Part shown: positions 51,641 to 60,133 of the stretch, one piece after another | Layout of the letters: each line of letters begins with the position of its first letter | How positions within the stretch are numbered: the stretch's first letter is position 1 | From: JAVJST01 sp040219295 | GTDB lineage: Bacteria; Pseudomonadota; Alphaproteobacteria; Rhodospirillales; Casp-alpha2 | Assembly: GCA_040219295.1 (NCBI GenBank) | Contig: JAVJST010000005.1 | Location: 1,302,001-1,366,000, forward strand | Length of the DNA stretch: 64,000 nt | Direction of reading: 5' to 3' | Program-made: the position numbers and the translations under genes | The notes under the pieces: model-generated | What the model was told of the DNA's origin: nothing | Database searches by the model: none | What the model saw: only the letters and a program-made list of their open reading frames with translations

Positions 51641-53053
51641 TTAATCCGGGAGTATCTTCCCCGGATTCATGAGGTTCTGTGGGTCCAATCCACGTTTCAC
51701 AATCCGCATCAGGTCGATTTCCACATCGCTGCGGTGCCGAATGAGGTCGCCGCGCTTGATCTCGCCGATCCCGTGCTCCGCACTGAAACTGCCGGCGAAA
51801 CTCATGGCTATAGCGTGAATATCGCTGGTGACCTCGTCCCAGAGCGCCATGAACGCATCTTTCTCCATGCTTTCGGGCTGGCTCAGGTTGTAGTGCAGGT
51901 TGCCGTCACCGACGTGACCAAAGGTCACGAAACGTGTATCCGGTATCCGCTTCTCGACATACCGGTTCGCCTTGTCGACGAAGGCCGGAATGGCCGAGAT
52001 CGGCACGGAGACGTCGAACTTTATACTTCCACCGGCCTTGGATTGGACTTGGGGAATGGCTTCCCGCATGCGCCAGAACGCGGTGCGTTGTGCCTCCGAT
52101 TGGGCGACCACCGCATCGACGGCGAGGCCGCTCTCCAATGCCGTGGCGAGTTCCTCCTCGGCGAGCGTCATGAGCGTGGTTCCCGACCTGGGACTGGTGA
52201 GCTCGAACAGCAGGGTGATAGGGGGTATGCGTTCGAACGGCGCCTGGACGTCCTCGGTGTGTGCGAGCACGAGGTTCAATGCACCCGCCGACATGGCCTC
52301 GCAGGCGCTGAGAGCGTCGCCCGAGCCTGCCCTGAGCTGATTGAGCAGGGCGATGGCATCGTCCCAGGAACGGACACCCACAAGTGCCGCGACGGTTTCC
52401 CGGATCGCCGGGAACAGCTTGATCACGGCCCCGGTAACAATGCCAAGTGTTCCCTCGGCACCGATGAACAACTGCTTCAGGTCGTACCCGGTATTGTCCT
52501 TGCGCAGTCCGCGCAGACCGTCCCACACGCGTCCGTCCGGAAGCACCACCTCAAGGCCGAGCACCAAATCCCGCATGTTGCCGTAACGCAGTACAGCGAC
52601 GCCACCGGCGTTGGTCGAGATGTTCCCGCCGATCCGGCATGACCCTTCGGCCCCCAGGCTGAGCGGAAAATAGGTGCCGATGTCGGCGGCCGCCTGCTGG
52701 ATGTTGGCGAGTACGCATCCGGCATCGACGGTCATCGTCATGTTGGCCTTGTCGGTACTGCGAATGCGGGTCATGCGTTCGGTCGTCAGCACGATCCCGC
52801 CGCGCGGCACGCCGCCGGCGACGAGGCCGGTGTTGCCGCTTTGGGGCACGATCGGGACCCCGGATTCGACGGCGAGCTTCACCGTTTCTGCCACCTGCAA
52901 CGTATCGGTCGGCCGGGCCACGCCAATGCATGCGCCGGACCAGTAACCTCTTGCTTCATGCTCGTACGGCGACCGGGCATCTGGGTCCGTCAACCACCCC
53001 TGGGGACCCAGGAGCGCGTCAAAGCGTCGATTGATGTCGTTCAAGTCATTCAT
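51641..53053 (-). CDS. FAD-linked oxidase (GlcD/D-2-hydroxyacid dehydrogenase type)
   Basis: A 470-residue VAO-family flavoprotein. PQSGNTGLVAGG is the FAD pyrophosphate segment, GAEGSCRIGGNIS and GAEGTLGIVT frame the FAD domain, and GHVGDGNLHYN plus EHGIGEIKR form the substrate side. Relatives oxidise D-lactate, glycolate or D-2-hydroxyglutarate; this layout fits D-2-hydroxyglutarate or D-lactate dehydrogenase, but the substrate cannot be fixed. It stands alone: 134 bp before lptG and 63 bp after sua5. Confidence 0.87.
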   Translation of the reverse strand: MNDLNDINRRFDALLGPQGWLTDPDARSPYEHEARGYWSGACIGVARPTDTLQVAETVKLAVESGVPIVPQSGNTGLVAGGVPRGGIVLTTERMTRIRSTDKANMTMTVDAGCVLANIQQAAADIGTYFPLSLGAEGSCRIGGNISTNAGGVAVLRYGNMRDLVLGLEVVLPDGRVWDGLRGLRKDNTGYDLKQLFIGAEGTLGIVTGAVIKLFPAIRETVAALVGVRSWDDAIALLNQLRAGSGDALSACEAMSAGALNLVLAHTEDVQAPFERIPPITLLFELTSPRSGTTLMTLAEEELATALESGLAVDAVVAQSEAQRTAFWRMREAIPQVQSKAGGSIKFDVSVPISAIPAFVDKANRYVEKRIPDTRFVTFGHVGDGNLHYNLSQPESMEKDAFMALWDEVTSDIHAIAMSFAGSFSAEHGIGEIKRGDLIRHRSDVEIDLMRIVKRGLDPQNLMNPGKILPD

Positions 53054-53116
53054 GGCAGCAGACTAGGCTGACGGGACCGTGGCAGCAATTGCGCAGACTC
53101 GCCGGTTTGGCAGATT

Positions 53117-54097
53117 TCACCTTGTGCCCGATGCCCCGCGTTTGAGGCGATCGTTGATCGCCCGGCCAAGCCCTTCGTCTGGAATCGGCGTCACGGCGAT
53201 AGCCCGCGCGCCGCCGGTCTCGGCATCATGCAGCATGGCGAAAAGATTGGCAGCCGCCTCGCGTAGATCGCCCGTCGGGCTCAGGTTGAGGTTCGCCTTG
53301 GGCATGTTCGCGCTCATCGGACCGAAACCGATCACGATCTCACCGGCTTGCGCTTCCGTGGCGTCGATCCGCAGAGGAATTCGGGGCTGGTAATGGCGCG
53401 CCAACATGCCCGGTGCGCGAACCTCATCAGGGTCCGAGACAGGCGAGACGCTCTGTTTCGACACGTGCTCCAGATCTTCCCGACTTATGCCGCCTTCCCG
53501 CAGCAGTTCGATCCTGCCGTCCGGCCGGACGGCGACGACGGTGGACTCCAATCCAACACGGCAGGCACCGCCGTCCAGGATCAGCAGGTCAACGTTGCCG
53601 AGTGATGCTATGACATCCGTCGCCCGTGTCGGGCTCAAACGCCCAGACAGGTTTGCGCTTGGCGCGGCAATCGGCCGCCCGGTCGCTTCAAGCAGGCGGC
53701 GTGCGACCTGATGGTCGGGAACGCGAACCGCGACGGTGTCGAGCCCGGCGGACGCGAGCCTCGATATCGGACAGTCGACCGGCCTAGTCGCGACGATACT
53801 CAAGCTGCCCGGCCAGAACCTCTTGGCCAAATCCAATGCCGCGTCCGGAAGCCGCATGGACCGGAGAACGGCATCTGTCGAGGGAAAATGGCAGATGAGC
53901 GGGTTGAAGGCAGGACGTTGCTTGGCGTCGAAGATCGCGGCGACGGCCCGGTCGTTCGTTGCATCCGCGCCAAGCCCGTAGACGGTCTCGGTCGGGAAGG
54001 CAACGAGCTTGCCATCACGTAGTCGCCGGGCGGCTGCGTCGATCGCGTCCGGTGCGTCCGGTTGGACAATCGCGGCAGTGGCCGGCGGGGACGTCAT
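53117..54097 (-). CDS. sua5: L-threonylcarbamoyladenylate synthase (Sua5 type)
   Basis: A 326-residue two-domain enzyme: an N-terminal YrdC domain with FPTETVYGLGADA and KQRPAFNPL, and a C-terminal Sua5 domain (APGMLARHYQP). It makes threonylcarbamoyl-AMP from threonine, bicarbonate and ATP for the t6A37 tRNA modification. The linker and second domain separate it from single-domain TsaC. It starts 2 bp after the cysQ stop. Confidence 0.93.
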   Translation of the reverse strand: MTSPPATAAIVQPDAPDAIDAAARRLRDGKLVAFPTETVYGLGADATNDRAVAAIFDAKQRPAFNPLICHFPSTDAVLRSMRLPDAALDLAKRFWPGSLSIVATRPVDCPISRLASAGLDTVAVRVPDHQVARRLLEATGRPIAAPSANLSGRLSPTRATDVIASLGNVDLLILDGGACRVGLESTVVAVRPDGRIELLREGGISREDLEHVSKQSVSPVSDPDEVRAPGMLARHYQPRIPLRIDATEAQAGEIVIGFGPMSANMPKANLNLSPTGDLREAAANLFAMLHDAETGGARAIAVTPIPDEGLGRAINDRLKRGASGTR

Positions 54098-54099
54098 GT

Positions 54100-54885
54100 C
54101 TATCCGGGTAACCTGCCGGCGCCGTAGGCGACGAAGTGTGGATTCTCGAAGCCCGGCTTGCCGTACCTAAGCGGGTTGCCGTCCAGTGTTTCGACATGAC
54201 CACCGGCTGCAGCCAAGACGGCATGCGCCGCGGCCGTATCCCATTCCATGGTTCTGCCGAGTCGCGGATAGAGATCCGCAACCCCTTCGGCTACTCGGCA
54301 AAACTTCAGCGAACTGCCGGCGGAGACGGCTTCACCGATGTCGAATCTCTCGATGTAGGCATCGACCTCGCGCGAGCGGTGGGAACGGCTGACAAGGGCG
54401 ACGATGCTTCGCTCCGGCACGGGGCGGCAGGAAATGTTCGTCCATGCGCCGCCGCGGCTGACCTGCGCGCTTGTTCCTGAGCTGCCGTTGACACCGACAT
54501 ACACCTCGCCGAGTGCCGGCGTGTGGACGACCCCGAGAACCGGTGCGCCGTTGTCGATCAACGCGATGTTGACCGTGAACTCGCCGTTCTTGGAAATGAA
54601 CTCCTTGGTGCCGTCGAGTGGATCGACCAGCCAGAAGGAACTGCCGACCTTCGGTGTGTATCCTGCCGCGGCGGCTTCCTCGCTGACGACAGGATGTCCG
54701 AGTCCCATCTCGCCGGCGAGACCCGCCAGGATTACGTCCTCCGCAGCCTGGTCGGCGGCAGTGACGGGGGACCGATCGTCCTTCGTTTCGATGGCGATTT
54801 CTCCGTCATAGAGCTTCAAGATTTCCGCCCCGGCGTCGACGGCGAGGGCGCTCAGGCGCTTGGCATGTTCAATGTCGGACGGCAT
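54100..54885 (-). CDS. cysQ: 3'(2'),5'-bisphosphate nucleotidase CysQ
   Basis: A 261-residue inositol monophosphatase-fold enzyme that removes the 3'-phosphate of PAP. VSEE (near 67-70) and DPLDGTKEF (88-96) hold the Mg2+ ligands, and WDTAAAHAVLAAAGG is the second motif. ATG at 54885 starts the conserved N-terminus. It recycles PAP from sulfate assimilation, though no cys genes are next to it. Confidence 0.9.
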   Translation of the reverse strand: MPSDIEHAKRLSALAVDAGAEILKLYDGEIAIETKDDRSPVTAADQAAEDVILAGLAGEMGLGHPVVSEEAAAAGYTPKVGSSFWLVDPLDGTKEFISKNGEFTVNIALIDNGAPVLGVVHTPALGEVYVGVNGSSGTSAQVSRGGAWTNISCRPVPERSIVALVSRSHRSREVDAYIERFDIGEAVSAGSSLKFCRVAEGVADLYPRLGRTMEWDTAAAHAVLAAAGGHVETLDGNPLRYGKPGFENPHFVAYGAGRLPG

Positions 54886-54973
54886 GTCGCGTCTCCGGTG
54901 CGGCTGTTTCCTTCGAGGAAGCGCACATTTTCCGCTGGCCGTTGAGTTGTCAACACAAGGGCGGCTCAGTCGG

Positions 54974-56413
54974 TCAAATCCGCCAGATCGCCATGGGTTC
55001 ATCCAATTCGCGCTGGCTGAGCTCATGCGCGGTGAAGCGAGATGCCTTGAAAGCGGGCGACCAGTGATCGGCTGGCATTCCGGCCTTTCGTTTCAAATGA
55101 GCGACGAACGTCTCTCGCTCGGGTAATTGCTGCCACACGGACGGCAAAAACAGCGCGCGTCGGGGCCCGTCGGCAATGACGAGCCCGTCGATGCCCGGCT
55201 GCAACTGTGCGAGAAGATCAGACTCGTCCCGGAACGACATCGGCGTTTGCGGGCTGAGCACGGATATCGAGAGTGTCAGATCACGGACCTCGTCCTCGGT
55301 CACGGCGGGAAAACGCGGATCGTGGAACGCCGCCCGGTAGGCGTTCTGAGCAACGTCGAGGATCAAAGGGCGGTGCGCCTCCGGGGACCCGATGCAACCA
55401 CGGAGCTGGCCATTCTTCTTGAGCGTCACGAAACACGCGCCTTCAGCCGCAAGATCGGGTGGGAAACGGGACGGGTCGACTGAGCACGGTTTTCCCGTTC
55501 TGACTCCGCTGACGATGCTGGCACCGGCGAGTTGCAGCAGCATCCCGCCGAAACGCTCCAGCATCTCGGCGGTCGGATCGGACTCCGCCTCCGCAGTGCC
55601 GGTCCCAGCGTCACGGTCGTCCGTTTCGTAGAATGCCCACGCGCCGTATCCGACGACGCGGTCGCGCGGACCGGCGGTATCGCCGCTGTTGCAGACATGC
55701 ACTGTCTCGACCCGCAGGTTTCGGTCCTTCGCCGTCCGCAGCAAGCCCCGCACGGGATGTCGGCCGCAGGCGCCCTCGCGTTCGATGGCGTCACCTTCGA
55801 GTGCCTCGATCGCCGCGCAGGTCCTGCCGTCGATCTCACGGGCACTGTCGTAGTCGAGAAAATGACTGAGGTCGGAACTGACGACGATCAGGGTTTCCGG
55901 TCCGCCCCAGAGGTCGTCGAGAACCTGTGCCACCTCCTTTGGGCCAGCGTCGCCGACGACAAGGGGTACGAGCTCGAAGTCGCCCAGAACGACCTGCAGG
56001 AAAGGCAGATGGACCTCGAGGCTATGCTCCTCGGCATGGGTCGAGTCGAAGGTCGACACTTGTGGCAGCGTCGCCACATCCCCGATTGCCTTGCGGTCCA
56101 ACGGGATGTCGCCGAGCGGTGTCGTGAAGGCGTCGACACTGGGCGCGGCGAGTCCCCTGACGGCAACCCGGTGGCATGGTCCCAGCAGAACGACACGGCG
56201 GACAGTTCCGGCAAGCGGCCGCAAGCGCGCGTACACGCGGGCCGCAGTCTGGCCTGAGTAACGGTAACCCGCGTGGGGCGCGATGATCGCCTTGGGTAAG
56301 GGACCGGATGCGTCCGGAGCGGCGTCCAGCAAGCCCTCGACCATGCGGCGAAGGGTGGGCGGGTCATCCGGATAGAATGTTCCGGCGACAGCGGCGGGGC
56401 GCACGAGATTCAT
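54974..56413 (-). CDS. AmmeMemoRadiSam protein: Memo domain fused to AMMECR1 domain
   Basis: A 479-residue fusion. The N-terminal Memo (AmrB) domain, to about 270, opens with VRPAAVAGTFYP and carries the metal-site histidines in APHAGYRYSG (His47), EEHSLEVHLPF and SSDLSHF. The C-terminal AMMECR1 (AmrA) domain starts near 300 and contains QLRGCIGS. ATG at 56413 has GAGG six bases upstream. The radical SAM partner AmrS is transcribed divergently 44 bp away. The three families co-occur across bacteria and archaea; their biochemical role is not settled. Confidence 0.9.
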   Translation of the reverse strand: MNLVRPAAVAGTFYPDDPPTLRRMVEGLLDAAPDASGPLPKAIIAPHAGYRYSGQTAARVYARLRPLAGTVRRVVLLGPCHRVAVRGLAAPSVDAFTTPLGDIPLDRKAIGDVATLPQVSTFDSTHAEEHSLEVHLPFLQVVLGDFELVPLVVGDAGPKEVAQVLDDLWGGPETLIVVSSDLSHFLDYDSAREIDGRTCAAIEALEGDAIEREGACGRHPVRGLLRTAKDRNLRVETVHVCNSGDTAGPRDRVVGYGAWAFYETDDRDAGTGTAEAESDPTAEMLERFGGMLLQLAGASIVSGVRTGKPCSVDPSRFPPDLAAEGACFVTLKKNGQLRGCIGSPEAHRPLILDVAQNAYRAAFHDPRFPAVTEDEVRDLTLSISVLSPQTPMSFRDESDLLAQLQPGIDGLVIADGPRRALFLPSVWQQLPERETFVAHLKRKAGMPADHWSPAFKASRFTAHELSQRELDEPMAIWRI

Positions 56414-56457
56414 TGAGGCCTCTGCAGTATAATCTAGCGTGCAATGAGTCCTGCGCA

Positions 56458-57618
56458 ATGGCGGACAAGCCGAGGCGGACGTATATGTGGCAGATGGACG
56501 GTGTGCCGGCACGATACTGGCATGAACTTGAGGACGGGCGCATTCAGTGCGATATCTGTCCGCGATACTGCAAGCTGCGCCCGGGTCAACGCGGGTTATG
56601 TTTTGTCCGGGCCGTTCCCGAGGACGGGAACGGCATGGTGCTGACCACCTATGGCCGTTCGAGCGGTTTTTGTGTCGATCCGATCGAAAAGAAACCGCTC
56701 AACCATTTCCTCCCGGGCACGCCGATCCTGTCGTTCGGGACGGCGGGGTGCAACCTGACCTGCAAGTTCTGCCAGAACTACGACATTTCGAAATCCCGCG
56801 AATTCGACAAGCTTGCCGAGGAGGCGAGCCCCGAGATGATCGCTGCGGCGGCCGAACAGGCGGGGTGCCGCAGCGTTGCATTTACCTACAACGATCCGGT
56901 GATTTTTCTCGAGTACGCCGTCGATGTGGCCAAGGCCTGCCACGAACGTGACATCGCCACGGTTGCGGTGACCGCCGGTTACATAACCGAGACGGCGCGC
57001 GGCGAGTTTTTCCGTCATATCGATGCCGCCAATGTCGACCTCAAGGGATTCACCGAGTCGTTCTACGCGAAGCTTTGCACCGCCCAGTTGGGCGCGGTCC
57101 TGGATACGCTGGTTTATCTCAAGCAGGAGACGAACGTGTGGTTCGAGATCACGACGTTGCTGATCCCCGACGAGAACGACAGTCCGGCTGAGATTGACGC
57201 GATGACGGCCTGGATCCGGGACAACCTGGGGCCCGACGTCCCGCTGCATCTGACGGCGTTTCATCCCGATTGGAAGATGACGGACAAACCGCATACGCCA
57301 CCGGCGACCCTGACCCGGAGCCGCGATATCGCACGGTCCAACGGTCTCAGGTACGTTTACACGGGGAACGTACACGACCACGCCGGCAGTTCGACATACT
57401 GCCCGTCGTGCGGCGAAACGCTGATCGGGCGCGACTGGTACGAACTTTCGGACTGGCGGATTTCCGTCAATCAGGGAGGGTTCGGCAGTTGTGCTGGTTG
57501 CGGCGCGAGCCTCCCGGGTCGTTTCGAGGAACGCCCCGGAACATGGGGGCGAAAACGCGTGCCGCTGCGGTTCCGAAGAAGCGCCGGGCAGGGCAACGGC
57601 GGTTCGGCAACCTTGTGA
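56458..57618 (+). CDS. amrS: AmmeMemoRadiSam system radical SAM protein AmrS
   Basis: A 386-residue radical SAM enzyme related to pyruvate formate-lyase activating enzymes. The 4Fe-4S cluster motif is C98-x3-C102-x2-C105. An extra N-terminal four-Cys cluster (CDICPRYCKLRPGQRGLC) and a C-terminal zinc-ribbon-like CPSCGE ... CAGCGAS flank it. ATG at 56458 lacks a strong ribosome-binding site. A TATAAT hexamer lies 25 bp upstream (56428-56433) in the shared divergent gap. The target of the radical chemistry is unknown. Confidence 0.88.
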   Translation: MADKPRRTYMWQMDGVPARYWHELEDGRIQCDICPRYCKLRPGQRGLCFVRAVPEDGNGMVLTTYGRSSGFCVDPIEKKPLNHFLPGTPILSFGTAGCNLTCKFCQNYDISKSREFDKLAEEASPEMIAAAAEQAGCRSVAFTYNDPVIFLEYAVDVAKACHERDIATVAVTAGYITETARGEFFRHIDAANVDLKGFTESFYAKLCTAQLGAVLDTLVYLKQETNVWFEITTLLIPDENDSPAEIDAMTAWIRDNLGPDVPLHLTAFHPDWKMTDKPHTPPATLTRSRDIARSNGLRYVYTGNVHDHAGSSTYCPSCGETLIGRDWYELSDWRISVNQGGFGSCAGCGASLPGRFEERPGTWGRKRVPLRFRRSAGQGNGGSATL

Positions 57619-57619
57619 T

Positions 57620-58243
57620 CTAGCGCGCGAGATGGCCGAACGCGCGGCGGCGTCTCTCGGCTTCGCCCGCCTCCATACCATCGGGAGTGTCAACCAGCGC
57701 GGCGGCGTCTATACGCCTCCTGACCGGCATGCACCACTTCTCCCCGATGACCGGCAATGGGTCCGACTGATCGACCATGTCTTTCACCATGTCGGAGAAC
57801 AATCCCGCCAGAACCTGATAGGCCCGCCCCATGAGGTCGGTCGCCGTAAGATCATCGGGAATCGGAAACCGCCTTACAGCCACGATTGCGCCACAGTCGA
57901 CCTCCTTGGCGAGTTCGTGGACGGTGACGCCGAACACGTCGGCACCCTCGTAAACCGCAAAGCAGGCGGGGAGCGATCCGGGATGCTCCGGCGGACCGGC
58001 ATGAAAGTTGTACCCGACCGTCGGCAGGGTTTCGATGATCTCGGCCGGAACGATGATGTCGGTGGAGAAAGCGATGAGCCGAAACAGGCGGTGCGCGTCC
58101 AACAGTTCGGCTACCGCGTTGGCGAGGGAAACGGCGTCGTGAACAACCAGAACGTTCAAACCGTCGTGTCGAAAACGCAGGGTTTCCGCGAGGTACGGCC
58201 CCTCTGTTTGGCCTGTCAAAAGCACGACATTGTCGATCATCAT
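57620..58243 (-). CDS. Formyltransferase-fold protein
   Basis: A 207-residue stand-alone formyl transferase domain: NFHAGPPEHPG, FGVTVHELAKEVDCGAIV and FSTDIIVP match the Fmt/PurN-type core, where the Asn-His-x-x-Asp set acts. It is shorter than Fmt (about 310) and lacks its C-terminal tRNA-binding domain. Such domains also occur in sugar-nucleotide N-formyltransferases. It converges on amrS (1 bp apart). Two ATGs in tandem begin it, with GGAG nine bases upstream. Substrate unknown. Confidence 0.72.
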   Translation of the reverse strand: MMIDNVVLLTGQTEGPYLAETLRFRHDGLNVLVVHDAVSLANAVAELLDAHRLFRLIAFSTDIIVPAEIIETLPTVGYNFHAGPPEHPGSLPACFAVYEGADVFGVTVHELAKEVDCGAIVAVRRFPIPDDLTATDLMGRAYQVLAGLFSDMVKDMVDQSDPLPVIGEKWCMPVRRRIDAAALVDTPDGMEAGEAERRRRAFGHLAR

Positions 58244-58275
58244 TCTGTCGTCTCCGCCGGTTTGGCGCCAGAACC

Positions 58276-58296
58276 TGTAAGGTTATTGTAAGGTTA
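58276..58296 (+). repeat. Tandem direct repeat before the response regulator
   Basis: TGTAAGGTTA occurs at 58276-58285 and again at 58287-58296, exactly one helical turn (11 bp) apart, in the 142-bp divergent gap between the formyltransferase and response regulator genes. This spacing is typical of operator half-sites bound on one DNA face. Confidence 0.55.
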
Positions 58297-58385
58297 AAAC
58301 TGTGGCTTCGGTTAAGCGATCATCCTATTCTTGGAGCGGGGTAAATAAAGCTGCGTCTCTATGAAATCGTCAGAAAGCCTTTGGC

Positions 58386-58922
58386 ATGTATGATCCGGTC
58401 GACGGTCATCGAAGCGGTTACGATCTCAGCAACCTAAGCGTGTTGCTGATCGATGACAACGAGTTCACCCGCCGGCTATTCACGTCGATTCTGGGTTCTC
58501 TGAACATCCGCCGAATTCACACGGCAAACGACGGTGCGTCCGGCTACCGGATGTTCTGCTCGTCGGCTGTCGACCTGATTATCGTCGACTGGGAGATGGA
58601 GCCGGTCAACGGATTGGCGTTCGTCAAGCGTGTGCGTCTCGATGACGACAGCCCCAATCGCTACGTGCCGATCATGATGATCACCGCACATACTGACCTC
58701 AATAGCGTGATGATGGCGCGAGACAGCGGCGTCAACGAATTCGTCGCGAAGCCGATCTCCGCTGCGCAGGTTTACGAACGTATGGTTCGAATTCTTGAAG
58801 CAAGCCGCCCGTTCGTGAAGACCACAACTTACTTCGGCCCGGACCGTCGCCGGCGCAAGGACCCTCGTTACTCCGGCGAAGATCGGCGCAAGAAGGTCGA
58901 TCCGACCAAGAAGGCTTGCTGA
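58386..58922 (+). CDS. Single-domain response regulator with basic C-terminal tail
   Basis: A 178-residue protein with one REC domain: acidic D23 and D24, phosphoacceptor D68, T100 and K122 are all in place, so it should be phosphorylated. After about residue 148 there is no output domain, only a basic tail with GPDRRRRKD and GEDRRKK. No histidine kinase lies nearby. Single-domain regulators act in phosphorelays or bind motors or enzymes. Partner unknown. Confidence 0.85.
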   Translation: MYDPVDGHRSGYDLSNLSVLLIDDNEFTRRLFTSILGSLNIRRIHTANDGASGYRMFCSSAVDLIIVDWEMEPVNGLAFVKRVRLDDDSPNRYVPIMMITAHTDLNSVMMARDSGVNEFVAKPISAAQVYERMVRILEASRPFVKTTTYFGPDRRRRKDPRYSGEDRRKKVDPTKKAC

Positions 58923-58933
58923 TTTACGTTCGT

Positions 58934-59263
58934 CTAGACGCGATTGTATTTGGAGAGAAATGCCTGGTGATCGTCTCGCCAGCGCCGAACCTTTCGCAGG
59001 TCGATCAGCGACATGCAGACGATTGCGAACCAGGCCGGCGACAGGACAAGCGACAGGGCGGCAACCCCGCCCAGCGACACGCCAAACGCACCAAGGACTG
59101 GCAACAATGCGACGATGACCGGCGCTGCAACTCCTAGTGCAAGAAGCGTCGCTGATACCGTCAGGCAGAAACGGTGGTAACGGAGTTCCTCGGTAAGCCA
59201 AGCCTCGTGCCCCTTGGAAAGGAGCAGGCGCAACGTATCGTCGCGGATCGGCGGGCTCGTCAT
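58934..59263 (-). CDS. Small two-helix membrane protein
   Basis: A 109-residue protein with a charged N-terminus, two hydrophobic helices (about 38-58 and 60-85) and a basic C-terminal tail (DLRKVRRWRDDHQ). ATG at 59263 was chosen because upstream in-frame sequence is not protein-like. I do not recognise it. It converges with the response regulator gene 11 bp away and follows the O-methyltransferase after 44 bp on the same strand. Confidence 0.6.
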   Translation of the reverse strand: MTSPPIRDDTLRLLLSKGHEAWLTEELRYHRFCLTVSATLLALGVAAPVIVALLPVLGAFGVSLGGVAALSLVLSPAWFAIVCMSLIDLRKVRRWRDDHQAFLSKYNRV

Positions 59264-59307
59264 GGATCGACCATAGCCGCCGGTTGCGTGAGCGACAGTG
59301 ACCGCCG

Positions 59308-59973
59308 TCACCTCTTGCGCGCGAGGTAAAGGCCGTCGCCGACGCCGACCAGCGACGCGCTGACCCTTTCGTCCGCGTGAATCGTGCGATTCAACTGGCG
59401 GATGGCTTCGGTCGACGCGGAGGTGTCGGCCGGGTCGGCGACATCGCCGCCCCACAAGACATTGTCGACGGCAATCAGGCCGCCTTGACGGATCAGTTCT
59501 ATTCCGCGCTCGTAATAGCCGACGTAGTTTTCCTTGTCGGCGTCAATGAACATGATATCGAACGTGCCGCTGCGACCTTCGTCGATCAACCCGTCGAGTG
59601 TCTTGAGCGCCGGGGCGAGCCGTAGGTCAATCCTGTCGGCGACGCCGGCCTTTTCCCAATAGCGACGAGCGATGCCGGTGTACTCCTCGCTCACGTCGCA
59701 ACAGACGATCTCCGCATCGGCCGGCATGGCAAAAGCCATGGCGAGCGCGCTGTAGCCGGTAAACGTGCCGACCTCTAGGTAGCGCTTCGCTCCGGTCAGT
59801 TCGGCAAGCAGTCCCATGAACTGGCCCTGATCCGGTCCGATCTGCATGTTTGGCGCATCCGTGGCCGAGCGTGTCTCGGCACGAAGCTCCGCCAGGATCT
59901 CAGGCTCGCGGAGACTGTTTGCGATTATGTACTCATAGAGCTCGTTGGTAACCTCGGTCGTGCGGTTCGACAT
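59308..59973 (-). CDS. SAM-dependent O-methyltransferase (caffeoyl-CoA type)
   Basis: A 221-residue class I methyltransferase of the CCoAOMT-like family. LEVGTFTGYSALAMA is motif I, IMFIDADKENY holds the metal-binding Asp, and VDNVLWGG is the third signature. It needs a divalent metal and typically methylates catechol-like substrates. Substrate unknown here. Divergent from pepA with a 160-bp gap. Confidence 0.88.
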   Translation of the reverse strand: MSNRTTEVTNELYEYIIANSLREPEILAELRAETRSATDAPNMQIGPDQGQFMGLLAELTGAKRYLEVGTFTGYSALAMAFAMPADAEIVCCDVSEEYTGIARRYWEKAGVADRIDLRLAPALKTLDGLIDEGRSGTFDIMFIDADKENYVGYYERGIELIRQGGLIAVDNVLWGGDVADPADTSASTEAIRQLNRTIHADERVSASLVGVGDGLYLARKR

Positions 59974-60133
59974 GCGTCAGGTGCTCCTTTCTGCTGGCTT
60001 CGGATGACGTCGAAGTCAGCCCTTTCATTTACCGGCCGGGCGGGTAGGATCGACAAGGGATTCCGCCGACCGGGCGAGAGATCGTTCTGTGTGGTGAGTG
60101 AAATCAATCCAATTTCGAACGAGAGGACAAGCC

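Noticed and set aside
58284..58320. Possible CtrA site before the response regulator
   Set aside because: Two TTAA tetramers are present, but the spacing is about 14 bp instead of the 7 bp of the CtrA consensus.
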